64,000 nt of DNA from Hyphomicrobiaceae bacterium (GTDB taxonomy: Bacteria; Pseudomonadota; Alphaproteobacteria; Rhizobiales; Hyphomicrobiaceae): the NCBI GenBank assembly GCA_022842785.1, contig JALHOW010000006.1, positions 62,001 through 126,000 of the forward strand, written 5' to 3'. This document shows, one piece after another, positions 1-9,329 of the stretch (position 1 is the first letter of the stretch; each line of letters starts with the position of its first letter). Both the position numbers and the translations under genes were made by a program. The notes below the pieces were generated by a model. The model was not told the DNA's origin, did not search any database, and saw only the letters and a program-made list of their open reading frames with translations.

Positions 1-992
1 ATCAGACCGCGCTCCTTCAGTTCCGACCAAAAGGCGGGCGGAATGCGTGCCGACATCCGCGCTGCGTTCTGGTTCACCTCGTCCGCGCTGATCCCACCGG
101 CCACCATGGAGACAACGCTCGGATGCGCGAGAGGGAACTGCAGCGCGGCAGTGGCCAGTTCGACGTTATGGCTCCGGCACACGCCTTCCAGGAGACGCAC
201 GCGATCCATAATCGGCGCGGGCGCAGGTTGATAATTATAGGCTGCGCCCGGCACGGCGCCGGTGGCGAGAATGCCGGAATTGAAGGGGCCGGCGGTCAGG
301 ATCGAGACGCCTTTCTGCTCGTACACCGGCAGCAGGTCATCGAGGGCACCTTGTTCGAGCAAAGTATATCTGCCCGCCAGCATGACGCAGTCGAGATCGG
401 CCTCGCGCACGAAGCGCAGCGACATGGCGCTTTCATTGAGACCGACGCCGATCGCCTTGATGACGCCAGCGCTGCGCAACTCCGCGAGAGCCGGAAAGCA
501 GCCGGCCATCGTCTCCTTGAAACGCTGGTCGGCGGCCTCTTGCGTTCCATGGGTCCACACATCGACGTCGTGAATGAGAGCGATATCGATGCGGTTCAAC
601 CCGAGACGCAATAGTGACTGCTCAAGGGAGCGCAGCGTACCATCGCGGCTGTAATCGAACGTCGGTTTGAACGACAGCCCACCCTTGCGCCAGCCGGCCA
701 CCTCTTCGTTGTCCGCCTTGGGCGACATCCAGCGGCCCACCTTGCTGGAAAGGACAAAGCTGTCGCGGTCGAGCGTGCGCAAAGCGTGCCCGAAAATGAG
801 CTCGCTGCGGCCGTAGCCATAGTATGGCGCGGTATCGAAATAGCGCACGCCATTCGCATACGCCGCCAGAAGTGTGTCGACGCCTTGCCGCTCGCTTACG
901 TTCACTCGGAACCCGCCCAGCGGAGCACCGCCGAAACCAAGCGTCGTGACGGTCAATCCCGTACGCCCAAGAGGCCTGCTCGCTATAGCCAT
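1..992 (-). CDS. Aldo/keto reductase, C-terminus cut by window edge
   Basis: NADPH-dependent aldo/keto reductase of the D-threo-aldose 1-dehydrogenase-like group. The reading frame starts at ATG 992-990 (MAIASRPLGRTGL...) and runs off the left edge at about residue 330. Visible family features are the N-terminal strand TTLGFGGAPLGG, the catalytic Asp/Tyr region YFDTAPYYGYGRSE, the Lys in VLSSKVGR and the His in ALIHDVD. The last readable residues (LKERGL) match the C-terminal end of the second aldo/keto reductase of this window, so probably only a few residues are missing. It is transcribed away from the ABC operon at 1283. The substrate is unknown, probably a sugar or small aldehyde. Confidence 0.88.
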   Translation of the reverse strand, partial: MAIASRPLGRTGLTVTTLGFGGAPLGGFRVNVSERQGVDTLLAAYANGVRYFDTAPYYGYGRSELIFGHALRTLDRDSFVLSSKVGRWMSPKADNEEVAGWRKGGLSFKPTFDYSRDGTLRSLEQSLLRLGLNRIDIALIHDVDVWTHGTQEAADQRFKETMAGCFPALAELRSAGVIKAIGVGLNESAMSLRFVREADLDCVMLAGRYTLLEQGALDDLLPVYEQKGVSILTAGPFNSGILATGAVPGAAYNYQPAPAPIMDRVRLLEGVCRSHNVELATAALQFPLAHPSVVSMVAGGISADEVNQNAARMSARIPPAFWSELKERGL

Positions 993-1093
993 CGTGCTTC
1001 CTTCCCCTATTGCCGTGTCGGCCGTGCTCTATTGCGACACCTTCATCCAGTCCCACTGTTATAGCAATCGGCACGACGTACATCACGGTCAAG

Positions 1094-1123
1094 GCATCGG
1101 ACCTCATTGCATCGGACCTCATT
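1094..1123. repeat. Perfect tandem duplication of a 15-bp unit
   Basis: Two adjacent identical copies of GCATCGGACCTCATT (1094-1108 and 1109-1123) lie in the divergent intergenic region between the aldo/keto reductase and the ABC ATPase. The rest of 993-1282 shows no promoter I would defend. The repeat may be a regulatory site or a recent slippage event. Confidence 0.7.
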
Positions 1124-1282
1124 CAGTCGAGCATCAGGCTGTACCCTGCCTGAACCAATCAGAGCGCTTCGCTGTTGCGTACAGTTGCGGTATGCATGAC
1201 TCAGGGACAATAGAGCCCGACCGGGGAGGCTCCGCCAGGCTAGCGGCGAGGTGTTTCCTTCAAGGCATATGGGGAGGGCGCG

Positions 1283-2344
1283 GTGGCATCTGTCGACTTG
1301 CGAAAACTGACCAAGAGATACGGAGCTCTTGCGGTCGTTGACGATGTCTCGCTGACCATCGCGCACGGCAGTCTCGTGTGTTTGTTGGGGCCTTCCGGAT
1401 GCGGCAAGACCACGACGTTACGGTTGATCGCGGGCTTCGTGGAGCCAACCGAAGGTGACATCCTCGTCGGTGATCGCGTGGTTTCGAGCCCGCAGCGATC
1501 GCTACCGCCCGAACGGCGCAACATGTCGATGATCTTCCAGAGCTATGCGCTCTGGCCACACATGACCGTTGCCGAGAACATTGTGTATGGCCTCAAGCTT
1601 CGCAAGACCGATGCGGCGACAACCCAGCGGAAGCTCGAGGCCATCCTCGCGACTACGCGGCTGGCTCCACTCGCGGGGCGCTACCCAGGCGAACTCTCCG
1701 GTGGGCAGCAGCAGCGGGTGGCACTCGCGCGCGCGCTGATCGTCGAGCCGGAGACGTTGCTGCTCGATGAACCGCTCTCCAATCTCGACGCCAATCTGCG
1801 CGAAGAGATGCGCTTCGAGATCCGCCGATTGCACGATGAGTACCGCTACACCACGATTTACGTGACACACGACCAATCCGAGGCGATGACGACGGCAGAT
1901 GTCATCTGCGTGATGAATGCGGGCAAGATCGAGCAGGCCGGCTCACCGGAGGACATCTACGACCGCCCCAACTCGGAGTTCGTCGCGCGCTTCATCGGCA
2001 TGAGCAATGTCGTGCGTGGCAAGACGCTCACCGAGGGGCGCGTCGACTTCTCGGGCGTGCCGCTGCGCGTGACCAACGCATCAGCAGGAATGGGCGGCGA
2101 TATCGCCGTGTCGATCCGCCAGCACAACATCCGACTGATGGCGAAGGAGCCCGCGGACAATGACAACGTGGTGCCGGCAACCGTTGTGCGCCAGGTCTTT
2201 CTCGGCTCGAGCCGCGATTATCTGGTGGAGGTTGCCGACGGCACGCAGCTCCGCGTGGTGACGCCATCGGGTGATGCCGTTGCGCCAGGCTCGAAGGTTT
2301 GGCTGCACATGCCGCACGACTGCTGCAGAGCGCTCGCCGGATGA
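1283..2344 (+). CDS. ABC transporter ATP-binding protein, Fe3+/polyamine type
   Basis: Cytoplasmic ATPase of a binding-protein-dependent importer of the FbpC/PotA type, 353 aa. Walker A GPSGCGKTT is at about residues 36-44, the Q-loop MIFQSYALWP near 83-92, the signature LSGGQQQ at 138-144, Walker B LLLDEP near 159-164 and the switch His in YVTHDQSE near 196. A C-terminal TOBE-like extension (about 240-353) is typical of this branch. The start is GTG 1283, chosen for the GGGGAGGG ribosome site at 1271-1278. It is the first gene of a four-gene operon (ATPase, two binding proteins, fused permease). The substrate could be ferric iron, a polyamine or another small anion complex. Confidence 0.93.
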   Translation: MASVDLRKLTKRYGALAVVDDVSLTIAHGSLVCLLGPSGCGKTTTLRLIAGFVEPTEGDILVGDRVVSSPQRSLPPERRNMSMIFQSYALWPHMTVAENIVYGLKLRKTDAATTQRKLEAILATTRLAPLAGRYPGELSGGQQQRVALARALIVEPETLLLDEPLSNLDANLREEMRFEIRRLHDEYRYTTIYVTHDQSEAMTTADVICVMNAGKIEQAGSPEDIYDRPNSEFVARFIGMSNVVRGKTLTEGRVDFSGVPLRVTNASAGMGGDIAVSIRQHNIRLMAKEPADNDNVVPATVVRQVFLGSSRDYLVEVADGTQLRVVTPSGDAVAPGSKVWLHMPHDCCRALAG

Positions 2345-2430
2345 CGATTTCAATGGCGAAGGAGACTGGTCACGCATGAGTGCCGGATGAACCGCAACAG
2401 CGGCATCCCGATTTCAGAGAGGAAGCGACA

Positions 2431-3492
2431 ATGGCGTGGACTTTTGACAGACGTGATGTGCTGAAGGGTGCGGGTGCGCTGGCGGCAACAGTGGCCGCGT
2501 CGCCGCTGAGAGCGCAGGCGCCGCCCTCGGTTGCCGTATCCGACGCGCTGATCGAGGCGGCCCGGAAGGAAGGGAGGGTCGTCTACTACACCTCCATCGA
2601 CCTGCCGATGGCCCAGCGGATCGGCAAGGCCTTCGAAACGAAATATCCCGGCATTTCCGTGCGCGTGGAGCGCACCGGCGCCGAGCGCGTATTCCAGCGC
2701 ATTGGGCAGGAGTACGCGAGCAAGATCCACGCGGTCGATGTGGTGAATTCGTCGGATGCGGCGCACCTGATCGTATGGAAGCGCGACGGCCTCCTCGCGC
2801 CCTATGTGCCGGAGGACGTGGCCAAGCACTATCCCGACGAACATCGCGATCCGGACGGCATGTTCGCAAGCTTCCGCGCGGGCCTGAGCGTCATGGCCTA
2901 CAACACCAACCTCGTGAAGGCCGAAGAGGCACCGAAGAGTTTCGCTGATTTGCTCGACCCGAAATGGGCCGGCAAGATTGTCAAGGCACACCCGTCCTAC
3001 AGCGGCACGATTCTGACCGCGACGTTCCAGATCGCGCGCGACCTCGGTTGGGACTACTTCGACAAGCTTGCCAAGCAGCGGGTCATGCAAGTGCAGTCGG
3101 CGACGGATCCGCCGAAGAAGCTGGCACTCGGCGAGCGCGCGGTGATGGCCGATGGCAATGAGTACATCGTCTTCCAGGTCAAGGAAGCCGGCCAGCCGGT
3201 CGAACCGATCTATCCCACCGAGGGAACACCGCTGGTCATCGGGCCGAACGCCGTATTCAAGGCCGCGCCCAATCCGAATGCGGCGCGGCTCTTCCAGTCG
3301 TACTGCTTCAGTGTCGAATGCCAGCAGCTCATCGTCGATTTCGGGGGGCTGCGTTCCCTGCATCCGCAAGTGAAGGAAAAGGCGGGCCACAGGCCGCTGA
3401 AGGACATCAAACTGATGAAGGAAGATGCCGACGGCGTCGAGAAGCAGAGCGACGAGATCAAGAAACGCTACACCCAGCTATTCAAGGTGTGA
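2431..3492 (+). CDS. Extracellular solute-binding protein (copy 1), Fe3+ type
   Basis: Periplasmic ligand-binding protein of 353 aa for the importer at 1283-6406. The N-terminus has a twin-arginine export signal (DRRDVLKGAG, then a hydrophobic stretch and an AQA cleavage region near residue 30). The mature part begins with the VVYYTSIDLPMAQ motif of family-1 iron-type binding proteins. ATG 2431 is preferred over an upstream in-frame ATG at 2380 because it has GAGGAAG about 8 bases upstream and begins right at the Tat signal. It is very similar along its whole length to the next gene. Tat export suggests folding, perhaps with ligand or metal, before export. Confidence 0.9.
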   Translation: MAWTFDRRDVLKGAGALAATVAASPLRAQAPPSVAVSDALIEAARKEGRVVYYTSIDLPMAQRIGKAFETKYPGISVRVERTGAERVFQRIGQEYASKIHAVDVVNSSDAAHLIVWKRDGLLAPYVPEDVAKHYPDEHRDPDGMFASFRAGLSVMAYNTNLVKAEEAPKSFADLLDPKWAGKIVKAHPSYSGTILTATFQIARDLGWDYFDKLAKQRVMQVQSATDPPKKLALGERAVMADGNEYIVFQVKEAGQPVEPIYPTEGTPLVIGPNAVFKAAPNPNAARLFQSYCFSVECQQLIVDFGGLRSLHPQVKEKAGHRPLKDIKLMKEDADGVEKQSDEIKKRYTQLFKV

Positions 3493-3499
3493 GGAGACG

Positions 3500-4579
3500 A
3501 TGATGAAGAAGAAGTTTGCGCGCCGGGATGTTCTCAAGGGCACGGCGGCCATTGCAGCTGCTGGACTGGGCGGCACTGTTTTTGCAGCCCCGGCCCGCGC
3601 TCAGGCACCGGCCGCATCGGAGATTACACCGGAGTTGATCGCAGCCGCGAAGAAGGAAGGCAAGGTCGTCTTCTACACGGCGATGGATCTGACGTTGGCT
3701 CAGCGCCTCGGGCGTTCCTTCGAGACCGCATATCCGGGCATCTCGGCGCGCGTCGAGCGTTCCGGTGCGGAGCGCGTGTTCACGCGCATTGCGCAGGAGT
3801 ACTCGAGCAACATCATGGCCGTCGATCTCGCCAACACCTCCGACCTCGCTCACGTGAGCCACTGGAAGCGGGATGGCTGGATCCAGCCGTACTTGCCGCA
3901 GGAGGTGGTGCAGCACTTTCCCAAGCAGTACTACGATCCGGACGGCTTGTTCATCGTGACCCGCGTCCTCGTTTCGCCGATCGGCTACAACACGAACATG
4001 GTGAAGCCCGAGGAGGCACCGAAGAGTTTCGCTGATCTGCTCGATCCCAAGTGGGCCGGCAAGATGGTGAAGGCGCATCCGGCCTACAGCGGCACCATCA
4101 TGAACTCGACGTACCAGACCGCACGCGACCTCGGCTGGGACTACTTCGAGAAGCTCTCCAAGCAGCGTGTCATGCAGGTCCAGTCGGCAACCGATACGCC
4201 GAAGAAGATCGCGCTCGGCGAACGCGCCGTCATGGTCGACGGCGCCGGCTACCTGATCATCCAGTACAAGGAGAAGGGCGATCCGGTCGAGATCGTCTAT
4301 CCGGAGGAAGGGACGCCGCTCGCGACGAGCCCGAGCGTGCTCTTCAAGAGCGCCCCAAACCCGAATGCCGGGCGCCTGTTCCAGAACTGGATGCATTCGC
4401 GCGAGGCACAGCAGATCCTCGTTGATTTCGCGCGCCAGTATTCGCCGCACGGCCAGACGGTGGAGAAGCCCGGCGTGCGACGACTGGCCGACATCAAGCT
4501 TATGAAGGAAGACGCCGACGCGATCGAGAAAGGTGCCGAGGATATCAAGAAGCGCTACTCGGCTCTGTTCAAGGTCTAA
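3500..4579 (+). CDS. Extracellular solute-binding protein (copy 2), Fe3+ type
   Basis: Second periplasmic binding protein, 359 aa, only 7 bases after copy 1. It too carries a Tat signal (ARRDVLKGTA..., AQA near residue 36). It shares long blocks with copy 1, such as EEAPKSFADLLDPKWAGK, DLGWDYF, KQRVMQVQSATD and the C-terminal KLMKEDAD...IKKRY, so the pair arose by tandem duplication. The start is ATG 3500 with GAGGAG at 3491-3496; ATG 3503 is equally placed. Divergence is concentrated in loops such as residues 120-140 and 260-310, where ligand preference could differ. Confidence 0.9.
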   Translation: MMKKKFARRDVLKGTAAIAAAGLGGTVFAAPARAQAPAASEITPELIAAAKKEGKVVFYTAMDLTLAQRLGRSFETAYPGISARVERSGAERVFTRIAQEYSSNIMAVDLANTSDLAHVSHWKRDGWIQPYLPQEVVQHFPKQYYDPDGLFIVTRVLVSPIGYNTNMVKPEEAPKSFADLLDPKWAGKMVKAHPAYSGTIMNSTYQTARDLGWDYFEKLSKQRVMQVQSATDTPKKIALGERAVMVDGAGYLIIQYKEKGDPVEIVYPEEGTPLATSPSVLFKSAPNPNAGRLFQNWMHSREAQQILVDFARQYSPHGQTVEKPGVRRLADIKLMKEDADAIEKGAEDIKKRYSALFKV

Positions 4580-4599
4580 AGCGTCGGGTTGGGGGCGGT

Positions 4600-4627
4600 G
4601 CGTGGGTGGCCGGTGGTGCACCCACGC
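4600..4627 (+). terminator. Stem-loop between binding-protein and permease genes
   Basis: A perfect 9-bp stem (GCGTGGGTG at 4600-4608 with CACCCACGC at 4619-4627) and a 10-base loop lie in the gap between the second binding-protein gene and the permease gene. There is no T-tract. It probably acts as a partial terminator or 3' mRNA stabiliser that keeps binding protein in excess over permease, a known arrangement in binding-protein-dependent operons. Confidence 0.5.
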
Positions 4628-4669
4628 TTAAATCAAACGCGTGCGAACAATGAGCGGGTTCATCGCATC

Positions 4670-6406
4670 ATGACACTTGCGCTACCGGGGCAGAAGGCTG
4701 GCCGGCAATCCTTCAAGGTCGATCTGTCGGTCCCTCTGCTGCTCACGTTCGCCGTGCTGCTGTGCGTTCTGATCCTCCTGCCGATCTCGTGGCTGGTGAT
4801 GTACAGCGTCACCATGGTTGATCCGGCGACCAAGGAGCGCGTTCTCACGCTGGCGCACTTTCGTACGCTCTTCAGCGATCCCGATCTCGTCGAGCCGCTG
4901 ATCACGACGATGATCGTGGCGGTCTGCTCCAGCGTGGCTTGCTGCCTCGTAGCGGCGCCCATGGGCTGGCTCGTCGCGCGCACGGACCTGCCGATGACAC
5001 GGCTCATTCGCGCGCTCGTTACAGCGTCGTTCGTGACGCCGCCCTTTCTCGGTGCGATCGCCTGGGAGATCCTCGCAGCACCCAACAGCGGCCTACTCAA
5101 CAAGTTCTATCGTACGGTCACCGGCGCGGAGATGGATTCCTATCTGTTCAACATCTACTCCATGCCCGGCCTGATCTTCGTTATCGCGTGCTACACATTT
5201 CCCTATGTTTTCGTGCTCGTTGCCAATGCTCTGGACCGCATTCCCGGTGATCTCGAGGACGCGTCGTCGATCCTCGGCGCGGGCACCTGGACCACGGCGC
5301 GGCGCGTGACGATCCCACTCGTGCTGCCAGCTTTGGTGGCCGGCGCACTCGTCGCGTTTCTGCAGGCAATGATCCTGTTCGGCTCGCCGGCGATCCTGGC
5401 CTTGCCGGCTGGTTTCCACACCATGACGACGAAGATCTGGAGCCTCTTCCAGTATCCGCCGAAGCCGGAGCTTGCGGCAGCGGCCTCACTGCCGCTCTTG
5501 TTCCTCACCGTGATGCTGCTGCGCGGGCAGCAGATGATCCTGGGTCGCAAGGGCTACTCGATCGTGGGTGGCAAGTCCGGCGAACCGCGGCTCATCCGGC
5601 TTGGCTGGTTCGTCGTACCGGCGATGGCCTTTGTCATCATCGTGCTGATGTTGCCGGTGTTCCTGCCCTACTTCGCGCTGCTCAACGCTGCGTTCTCACC
5701 CCTCGCAACGACACTGGTGACGCCGGAGACCTTCACCCTCAAGAACTTCTATTTCACATTTTTCGAACTCTCGACGACACATCTCGCGCTCAAGAACACG
5801 TTCATCCTCGGCGCGGCGGCAGCGACGATCGGAACCGTCCTCGCGCTCGTCATCAGCTACGCAACCGCGCGCAAGGCCGTCAGAGGTTACCAAGTTCTCG
5901 GCTTCCTGGCGACAGCGCCGCTCGCCATCCCCGGTATCGTGCTCGGCGTCGGATTGTTCCTCGCCTATACGCGGCCCCCGTTCGTGCTCTATGGCACGCT
6001 GTGGGTGCTCCTGCTCGCTTACATCACAATCGAGCTGCCGGCCGCCTATCAGCAACTCCAATCAGCGTTCCGCGCGGTGCATCCTGAACTCGAGGACGCG
6101 AGCCGGATTCTCGGAGCGACGCGCTTGAGGTCGCTGATCGATGTCACTGCACCGCTGCTGCGCACGAGCGTGCTCGCGACCTGGTGTTTCATCTTCGTAT
6201 CGACGATCCGTGAGCTTTCGGCGGCGATCATGCTCTTCACGTCGGAGACCAAAGTGGTGTCGGTCCTGATCTTCGATCTCAAGGAGAGCGGCGATCTCGG
6301 CGCCATCGCAATCCTGGGCCTGTCGATGTTGGTGCTCACCTTCACCGTCATCATCTTCGTGAACCGCATCCCTGGCTTTGGGAGCAGCGGCCTGCGCAAT
6401 ACTTGA
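4670..6406 (+). CDS. ABC transporter permease, fused double-domain Fe3+ type
   Basis: Inner-membrane channel of 578 aa in which two permease domains are fused, as in FbpB/ThiP-type importers. About 12 hydrophobic helices are visible. Each half has an EAA-type coupling loop (DLEDASSILGAGTWTTARRVTIPLVLPAL near residues 200-230 and ELEDASRILGATRLRSLIDVTAPLL near 475-505) for contact with the ATPase. ATG 4670 is used; a longer GTG start at 4589 would run through the upstream stem-loop and adds a non-membrane leader. A single gene supplies both halves, so no second permease is missing. Confidence 0.92.
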   Translation: MTLALPGQKAGRQSFKVDLSVPLLLTFAVLLCVLILLPISWLVMYSVTMVDPATKERVLTLAHFRTLFSDPDLVEPLITTMIVAVCSSVACCLVAAPMGWLVARTDLPMTRLIRALVTASFVTPPFLGAIAWEILAAPNSGLLNKFYRTVTGAEMDSYLFNIYSMPGLIFVIACYTFPYVFVLVANALDRIPGDLEDASSILGAGTWTTARRVTIPLVLPALVAGALVAFLQAMILFGSPAILALPAGFHTMTTKIWSLFQYPPKPELAAAASLPLLFLTVMLLRGQQMILGRKGYSIVGGKSGEPRLIRLGWFVVPAMAFVIIVLMLPVFLPYFALLNAAFSPLATTLVTPETFTLKNFYFTFFELSTTHLALKNTFILGAAAATIGTVLALVISYATARKAVRGYQVLGFLATAPLAIPGIVLGVGLFLAYTRPPFVLYGTLWVLLLAYITIELPAAYQQLQSAFRAVHPELEDASRILGATRLRSLIDVTAPLLRTSVLATWCFIFVSTIRELSAAIMLFTSETKVVSVLIFDLKESGDLGAIAILGLSMLVLTFTVIIFVNRIPGFGSSGLRNT

Positions 6407-6434
6407 CGAGGGCTGCCCTGAACGACAGCGGGCG

Positions 6435-6450
6435 CGCTAGGAAGCTAGCG
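6435..6450. terminator. Small hairpin between convergent genes
   Basis: CGCTAG (6435-6440) and CTAGCG (6445-6450) form a 6-bp stem with a GAAG loop between the convergent permease (ends 6406) and the oligopeptide ATPase (stop at 6437). A GCCC/GGGC pair lies just to the left. It is a weak candidate for a bidirectional end signal, with no T-tract. Confidence 0.25.
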
Positions 6451-7414
6451 GGTGGAAGCAGGCGAACATGCGCGTTGGGCTGGCGGGAGTGAGCGCCGGC
6501 TCGCTCTTTTGGCAATCATCCTGCGCCCGCACACAGCGCCCGGCAAAACGACAGCCCGGCGGAAGGTCGATCGGGCTCGGTACCTCGCCCGGCAGCGGAT
6601 CGGAGATCGGAGCGAAGAAGCGCGGCGAGGCATTCAGTAGCGCACGCGTATAGGGATGCGCCGGCGCCTTGAGTACCTCACGCGTCAGGCCCGCTTCGAC
6701 GACCCGACCGAGATACATGACGGCGATCCGATCGCACAGATAGGCCGCAACCCCGAGATCGTGCGTGATGAAGAGAAGGCTCAATCCCATTTCGCGCTGG
6801 AGATCACGCAGGAGCTTCAGGATCTGCGCTTGCGTCGAGACATCGAGACCGGACACGGCTTCGTCCGCGACGAGGACCGATGGCTCCGATGCGAGTGCGC
6901 GCGCAATGGCAATGCGGCGGAGCTGTCCGCCCGAGAGCGCGCTCACATAGCGTGACATCATCGCGGGCGAGAGCCCGACGCGCGACATCAATGCCGCGAC
7001 ACGGTCGCTGCGATCGGAATTGGTGCAGAGTTTATGGTGATCGAGTGGTTCAGCGATGAGATCGAGCACCGACATGCGCGGGTTGAGCGATCCGCGCGCA
7101 TCCTGGTAGATCGCCGCGACTTCACGGCAGAACCGATCGCGGTCGACACCATCGAGGCTTGCGATGTCCTTCTCGCGGAAGAGCGCGCGGCCGTCGGTTG
7201 GATGCGTGAGGCCGAGGAGTACGCGCAGCAGCGTCGTCTTGCCGGAGCCGCTCTCGCCCACGATGGCAAGGCTTTCACCGGGCGCCAGCGACAAACGAAC
7301 GCCGTCGAGCGCGCGCAGTCGCCGTTTGGCACGGCTGAAGAGCGAGCCGCCCTTGGCATCGACATCGTAGGCCTTCTGCACATCGAGAAGCCTGAAAATG
7401 GGCGCCGTGCTCAT
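6437..7414 (-). CDS. Dipeptide/oligopeptide ABC transporter ATP-binding protein (DppF/OppF type)
   Basis: Second ATPase of the dipeptide-type importer at 6437-11871, 325 aa. Walker A is GESGSGKTT, the signature LSGGQLRRIAIA and Walker B VLVADEAVSGLD. The C-terminus carries the oligopeptide-transporter extension (PLPGEVPSPIDLPPGCRF...C...C) with cysteines that often bind an iron-sulfur cluster in this family. ATG 7414 overlaps the stop of the preceding ATPase gene as ATGA, so translation is coupled. A GTG 18 bases upstream is less likely. It is the last gene of its operon. Confidence 0.92.
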   Translation of the reverse strand: MSTAPIFRLLDVQKAYDVDAKGGSLFSRAKRRLRALDGVRLSLAPGESLAIVGESGSGKTTLLRVLLGLTHPTDGRALFREKDIASLDGVDRDRFCREVAAIYQDARGSLNPRMSVLDLIAEPLDHHKLCTNSDRSDRVAALMSRVGLSPAMMSRYVSALSGGQLRRIAIARALASEPSVLVADEAVSGLDVSTQAQILKLLRDLQREMGLSLLFITHDLGVAAYLCDRIAVMYLGRVVEAGLTREVLKAPAHPYTRALLNASPRFFAPISDPLPGEVPSPIDLPPGCRFAGRCVRAQDDCQKSEPALTPASPTRMFACFHPLAS

Positions 7415-8442
7415 GGCAGTGGATTCCAGCACGCGAGCTTGCGACCGCGCGTCGCGACGAGCGGCGGCTTAGTTGCCGCGCATTTGTCCAGGGCACGCGC
7501 ACAGCGATCGGCAAAGCGGCATCCGGGTGACTTGGAAGCGAAAGACGGCGCACCGCTCGGCAAGGGTTCGAGTTCTTCGGTATCGAATTCGAGGACACAA
7601 CCCTTGAGCGCTTGCGTGTAAGGATGCATCGGCGCGTCAAGGACGATGCGGCTCGGTCCCGTCTCCACGACCTGCCCGCCGTAGAGAACGACAACGTCGT
7701 CGCAGCACTGGCTGGCAAGCGCGAGATCGTGCAGGACGAAGATGCAGCTCGCACTGCGGCGTCGCGTTTCCTCGAGGATCAGTCGGATGATCTGCGCCTG
7801 GATGGTGACGTCGAGCGCACTTGTCGGCTCATCCGCGAGCAGCAGATCGGGATTCGACGAGAGTGCGATGGCGATCATCACGCGTTGCTGCATGCCGCCC
7901 GAGAGCTGATGGGGGTAGGCGCTGAGCCGCGATGGCGCATCGTTGAGGCCAACGCTCTCCAGGAGCTCGATCGCGCGCACACGCGCTGCCGAGCGACCGA
8001 GCCCGAGCACACGTCGAAGCGGCGTCATGATCTGCCGGCCGATCGTAAAGCAGGGATTGAGCGCCGCCGAGGCATCCTGGAAGATCATCGCCACGCGGCG
8101 CCCGCGCAGCTTCAGCCAAGCTTTCTCCGGTGCATCGACGACATCGCCTTCGCCGTCGAGGGTAATCGTGCCGCTGAGACCGACCTCCGGCTTGCGCAGG
8201 AGGCCGATGAGCGCGAGGGCGATGGTGGATTTACCCGCGCCCGACTCACCGAGAAGGCCAAGCGTCGCGCCACGGCGAAGTGAGAAGGCAACCTCGTCAA
8301 GGATTAAGCTCTCTCCGCGCGTCAGCGAGAGGCCCTCCACCTTGAGCAATGGCTCAGTCCCAGCCGCCGGTTCGATGCGGCCTCCAAGCGCCGCCGGTAA
8401 CGTGGTCGAGGCGCGTGCGGTGCCGAGGTCCAATGGCTTCAT
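7411..8442 (-). CDS. Dipeptide/oligopeptide ABC transporter ATP-binding protein (DppD/OppD type)
   Basis: First ATPase of this importer, 343 aa. Walker A is GESGAGKST (about residue 60), the signature [15 protein letters not shown] and Walker [13 protein letters not shown]; the family C-terminal cysteine-rich extension ([17 protein letters not shown]) is present. The start is ATG 8442, which overlaps the permease stop as ATGA. The residues before the nucleotide-binding domain (about 35, Ala/Gly/Thr-rich) are longer than usual and may be a disordered leader. Confidence 0.92.
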   Translation of the reverse strand: MKPLDLGTARASTTLPAALGGRIEPAAGTEPLLKVEGLSLTRGESLILDEVAFSLRRGATLGLLGESGAGKSTIALALIGLLRKPEVGLSGTITLDGEGDVVDAPEKAWLKLRGRRVAMIFQDASAALNPCFTIGRQIMTPLRRVLGLGRSAARVRAIELLESVGLNDAPSRLSAYPHQLSGGMQQRVMIAIALSSNPDLLLADEPTSALDVTIQAQIIRLILEETRRRSASCIFVLHDLALASQCCDDVVVLYGGQVVETGPSRIVLDAPMHPYTQALKGCVLEFDTEELEPLPSGAPSFASKSPGCRFADRCARALDKCAATKPPLVATRGRKLACWNPLP

Positions 8443-9329
8443 CCCTGCTTCCTCAGCTTGGGATCGAAATGCTCGCGCACACCGTCGCCGACAATGCTGA
8501 GCGCGATGAGAAGGATCGCGAGTGCAGTGCCGGGCACGCCGGCAATCCAGGGGGCAAAGCTCACGAAGCTGCGACCTTCGGCAATCATGAGCCCCCAGTC
8601 GGGCGTCGGTGGTGCAACGCCGATACCGAGGAAGGACAGGCCAGACGACACGAGTACCGCATAACTGACGCGGATCGTCGCCTGAACGGCGAGGGGGAAG
8701 ATCACGTTGGGCAGGATGTGCCGCCAGATGATCGCGAGGCGCTTGACGCCCATGAGCCCGGCGGCTTCCACGAACGCTTGGGCCTTCACCTGCAGCACGT
8801 CCGCACGCACGGTTCGCGAGAACGGACCGATCAATGCGACGCCGACAGCCAGAATGACCTTGTCGACGCCTTGCCCGAGAATGGAGATGAACGCGATCGC
8901 CATGATCAGCGATGGCAGCGCCAACAGCGCATCGATGAAGCGCATAAGCGCCCACTCTGTGACGCCACCAGAAAGTCCGGCCGCGACGCCGACGATGAGC
9001 CCGCCGAGAGCGCCGATGAGCACGGCGCCGAAGCCGATTGCCAGCGCGTATCGTGCACCATAGATCGTGCGCGCCAGGAGGTCGCGCCCGAAGCTGTCCG
9101 TACCGAGCATATGGTTCTCGGTGAGCGGCGGCGACATGAAAGCAGCCATGTCCTGGTCGAGCGGCGGATGCGGCGAGACGAGCGGCGCGAACGTGGCCGA
9201 CAGGATGAAGAGCGCAACCACGATGGATGCGATGGCGAAATAGATGTTCGAGCGTGCAAGAGCGCGCAGCCCCTCCAGGCGGGTAGGACGCCGGGCCGCG
9301 AGGCGTGTATCCACCGGGATATCGACCAT
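8439..9329 (-). CDS. Dipeptide-type ABC transporter permease (DppC type)
   Basis: Inner-membrane permease of 296 aa with about six transmembrane helices after a cytoplasmic N-terminus. The sequence FGTDSFGRDLLARTIYGARYALAIG-like block (here beginning LGTDSFGRDLLAR) and the coupling loop EAAGLMGVKRLAIIWRHILPN identify the DppC/OppC branch. ATG 9329 overlaps the upstream permease stop as TGATG. It pairs with the DppB-type permease at 9329-10276. Confidence 0.92.
   Translation of the reverse strand: MVDIPVDTRLAARRPTRLEGLRALARSNIYFAIASIVVALFILSATFAPLVSPHPPLDQDMAAFMSPPLTENHMLGTDSFGRDLLARTIYGARYALAIGFGAVLIGALGGLIVGVAAGLSGGVTEWALMRFIDALLALPSLIMAIAFISILGQGVDKVILAVGVALIGPFSRTVRADVLQVKAQAFVEAAGLMGVKRLAIIWRHILPNVIFPLAVQATIRVSYAVLVSSGLSFLGIGVAPPTPDWGLMIAEGRSFVSFAPWIAGVPGTALAILLIALSIVGDGVREHFDPKLRKQG

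Noticed and set aside
6656-6955. Long open frames opposite the ABC ATPase genes (also at 7612-8283, 16535-17017, 36439-38046 and others)
   Set aside because: They are antisense shadows caused by high GC codon bias; the opposite strand encodes complete, recognisable proteins.
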